This document shows positions 5,921 through 7,260 of a DNA stretch of 7,260 nucleotides, in pieces. Source of the DNA: Prevotella sp. (GTDB taxonomy: Bacteria; Bacteroidota; Bacteroidia; Bacteroidales; Bacteroidaceae); assembly GCA_017430675.1 (NCBI GenBank), contig JAFRMM010000123.1, positions 1 through 7,260 on the forward strand, given 5' to 3'. The notes under the pieces were generated by a model. The model was not told the origin of the DNA, did no database searches, and was given only the letters and a program-made list of their open reading frames with translations. A program made the translations under genes and the position numbers. How positions within the stretch are numbered: the first letter of the stretch is position 1; each line of letters starts with the position of its first letter.

Positions 5921-6328
5921 TCAGAACGGCAGATCGTCGGCACTGCCCTCGGCAGCAGGTTCCTGTGCCGGCGGGAAGGGAGCCGTGGCACCGCCTGCGG
6001 GCGGGAACGGAGCGGCCAGGGGCACTTCCACTGGAGCACCGCTAACGGGAATAGCCTGGCCACGAACAACGTTATAGGCACGGACCTCGTTGAACCAACG
6101 GCCATTGTATTCGTGGGCGTCGATGTCGAACTGCACCGTCACGTCCTCCCCCTGCTGGATGTTGAACTGCTTGATACGGTCCTCGCCGAAGAGGCGGAAG
6201 ACGCACTTGCGGGGATACTGCCCCGGAACCTCGATCACATACTCCTGGGACATCCAGTTGTTTCCGGTACGGGCCGACACACCACTGTTTGCAGGAAGCA
6301 CTGCAATGATTCTACCTGTTAATTCCAT
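5921..6328 (-). CDS. DUF3127 protein, OB-fold/SSB-like
   Basis: This 135-residue cytoplasmic protein is read from ATG at 6328-6326. Residues 1-90 match the DUF3127 pattern (MELTGRIIAVLP, NNWMSQEYVIEVPGQYPRK, VFRLFGEDRI, FDIDAHEYNGRWFNEVRAY) and look like a small beta-barrel OB fold. Residues about 92-130 are a low-complexity Pro/Ala/Gly linker containing APFPPA twice (106-111 and 116-121). The protein ends in ADDLPF, closely resembling the acidic DDIPF tip with which bacterial SSB recruits partners. This architecture suggests a single-stranded nucleic acid-binding protein with a partner-recruiting tail, but the family is not well characterised and binding is inferred. It is divergent from dnaN and closely coupled to the downstream flavoprotein gene. 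No Shine-Dalgarno is seen. Confidence 0.9.
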   Translation of the reverse strand: MELTGRIIAVLPANSGVSARTGNNWMSQEYVIEVPGQYPRKCVFRLFGEDRIKQFNIQQGEDVTVQFDIDAHEYNGRWFNEVRAYNVVRGQAIPVSGAPVEVPLAAPFPPAGGATAPFPPAQEPAAEGSADDLPF

Positions 6329-6371
6329 GACTTAATTGTTTTTATTTGTTGATTTTTTCGTTTTCACGTGG

Positions 6372-6379
6372 CGAAATTA
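6372..6379 (-). promoter_or_regulatory. Probable -7 element of the DUF3127 gene
   Basis: On the minus strand TAATTTCG (6379-6372) fits TAnnTTTG with one mismatch. Its surroundings closely match those of the pheT -7 element: TTTTAGTAATTTYGC is shared. No convincing -33 TTTG lies 19-21 bases upstream. The predicted leader would be about 38 bases. Confidence 0.5.
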
Positions 6380-6418
6380 CTAAAAATAGTTTGAATCTGA
6401 TCATTTTCTCTCAAAAAA

Positions 6419-6450
6419 TTTTCTCATTACAACGTTTTTTTGTAATTTTG
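6419..6450 (+). promoter_or_regulatory. Bacteroidetes-type promoter of dnaN
   Basis: TAATTTTG at 6443-6450 is an exact TAnnTTTG -7 element. The -33 region is weak: TTTTC at 6419-6423 with a 19-base spacer. Transcription would start near 6457, about 42 bases before the ATG. A 7-bp inverted repeat, ATTACAA (6426-6432) with TTGTAAT (6440-6446), overlaps the spacer and the -7 element and could be an operator, though it is short enough to be chance. Confidence 0.7.
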
Positions 6451-6498
6451 TGCTCAATTATTAAATATGTATTTAAGAACAACGAAACTATAAAAACT

Positions 6499-7260
6499 AT
6501 GCGATTTACATTATCAAGCACCGCACTGAGCGCAAGGCTCTCTGCCCTCTCGAGAGTGATTAACAGTAAGAACGCCCTGCCTATCCTTGGCGACTTCGTG
6601 TTTGAGATCAACGACAGCGTGCTGTACCTGACGGCATCGGACAGCGAGAACACGATGAAGACCCAGATGGACCTGACGGAGAGCGACGGCAACGGCCGCT
6701 TCGCCATCGGCAACCACGACCTGCTGGAAGCCGTGAAGGGCTTCTCCGAGCAGCCCATCACCTTCGAGGTGAACCAGGAGCAGAACATCGTGAAGATCTC
6801 CTACCAGAACGGCCTGTTCTCCCTGCCCATCGAGAATGCCGATGAGTTCCCCATGGCCCAGCCCATGAGCGACCTCGCCAATACCATCACCATCCCCAAT
6901 GCCATCCTGGCAGAGAACATCAACCGCTCGGTCTTCGCCACGGCACAGGACGAGTTGCGCCCCGTGATGAACGGCATCTACTTCGACCTGACGCCCGACT
7001 GTCTGGCCGTGGTGGCCAGCGACGGCCATAAACTCGTGCGCAACAAGATCTTCACGATCAAGAGCGAGCAGCCCGCCGCCTTCATCCTGCCGAAGAAACC
7101 CGCCAACCTGCTCCGCAACCTGCTGGGCAAGGACGGTGGCGACGTGACCATCCGCTTCGACGAGCGCAATGCCGAGGTGAACTACGGCGACGGCATCATC
7201 CAGTGCCGCCTCATCGAGGGGCGCTATCCCAACTACAACTCCGTGATCCCGCAGAGCAAC
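6499..7260 (+). CDS. dnaN: DNA polymerase III beta subunit (sliding clamp), 3' end cut by the window edge
   Basis: Exactly 254 codons are visible from ATG at 6499. The family length is about 370, so the third domain is missing. The N-terminus MRFTLSSTALSARLSALSRV followed by INSKNALPILGDFVFEI is typical of Bacteroidales DnaN. Later family segments include LYLTASDSENTMKT, GRFAIGNHDLLEAVKGF, the region FATAQDELRPVMNGIYFDL of domain 2 (about 150-170), and VVASDGHKLVR. The protein forms a ring-shaped homodimer that tethers the replicative polymerase to DNA. The leader is A-rich with no Shine-Dalgarno. Codon use is GC-rich like its neighbours. Divergent transcription from the DUF3127 gene leaves a 170-base shared promoter region. 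Confidence 0.97.
   Translation, partial: MRFTLSSTALSARLSALSRVINSKNALPILGDFVFEINDSVLYLTASDSENTMKTQMDLTESDGNGRFAIGNHDLLEAVKGFSEQPITFEVNQEQNIVKISYQNGLFSLPIENADEFPMAQPMSDLANTITIPNAILAENINRSVFATAQDELRPVMNGIYFDLTPDCLAVVASDGHKLVRNKIFTIKSEQPAAFILPKKPANLLRNLLGKDGGDVTIRFDERNAEVNYGDGIIQCRLIEGRYPNYNSVIPQSN

Noticed and set aside
5282..6322. 346-residue plus-strand open frame across the flavoprotein and DUF3127 genes
   Set aside because: It crosses two real minus-strand genes and their junction and shows no protein family motif.
6514..7029. Minus-strand open frame opposite dnaN
   Set aside because: It is a shadow of a clear DnaN coding region; its composition is biased and featureless.

Overview
The window reads as chromosome of a Bacteroidota member, most likely a Prevotella/Segatella-like Bacteroidales. 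Three intergenic regions carry the Bacteroidetes -7 promoter element TAnnTTTG (two with a well-spaced -33 TTTG). Start codons have no Shine-Dalgarno sequence and follow A-rich leaders. DnaN, DUF3127, PheT and YebC all look Bacteroidales-like. Most genes are fairly GC-rich, while intergenic DNA is AT-rich.

Layout from left to right. A partial yebC (minus, running off the left edge), a small AT-rich four-helix-bundle (S23/IVP-type) gene (minus) and pheT (minus) form one likely transcription unit read pheT -> four-helix gene -> yebC. The small gene is bounded on both sides by degenerate AT-rich short repeats and looks like a cassette inserted between pheT and yebC. Upstream of pheT are a good promoter and a striking 22-bp inverted repeat that reaches into the pheT start codon. 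Next come a cytidylate-kinase-like gene (minus) with its own near-consensus promoter, then a large FAD-dependent oxidoreductase (COG2509 type, minus). The oxidoreductase follows a DUF3127 OB-fold/SSB-like gene (minus) with only three bases between them. At the right edge dnaN (sliding clamp, plus, partial) is transcribed divergently from the DUF3127 gene.

Functionally this is mostly housekeeping: tRNA-Phe charging, a YebC-family protein, a nucleotide-kinase-like protein, an SSB-like protein and the replication clamp. The unexpected content is a family of degenerate 7-bp tandem repeats in and around the flavoprotein gene. One array (4226-4288) supplies the stop codon of that gene. A second (4729-4756) lies inside the coding frame and escapes a stop codon through a single-base variant. 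A pair of GC-rich arrays in inverted orientation (5137-5171 and 5217-5251) also lies in frame, on either side of a conserved-looking beta-strand segment. Together they resemble an in-frame, protein-invading repeat family, comparable in concept to cyanobacterial heptameric STRRs or Rickettsia palindromic elements. No complete mobile element, CRISPR array, rRNA or tRNA is visible.
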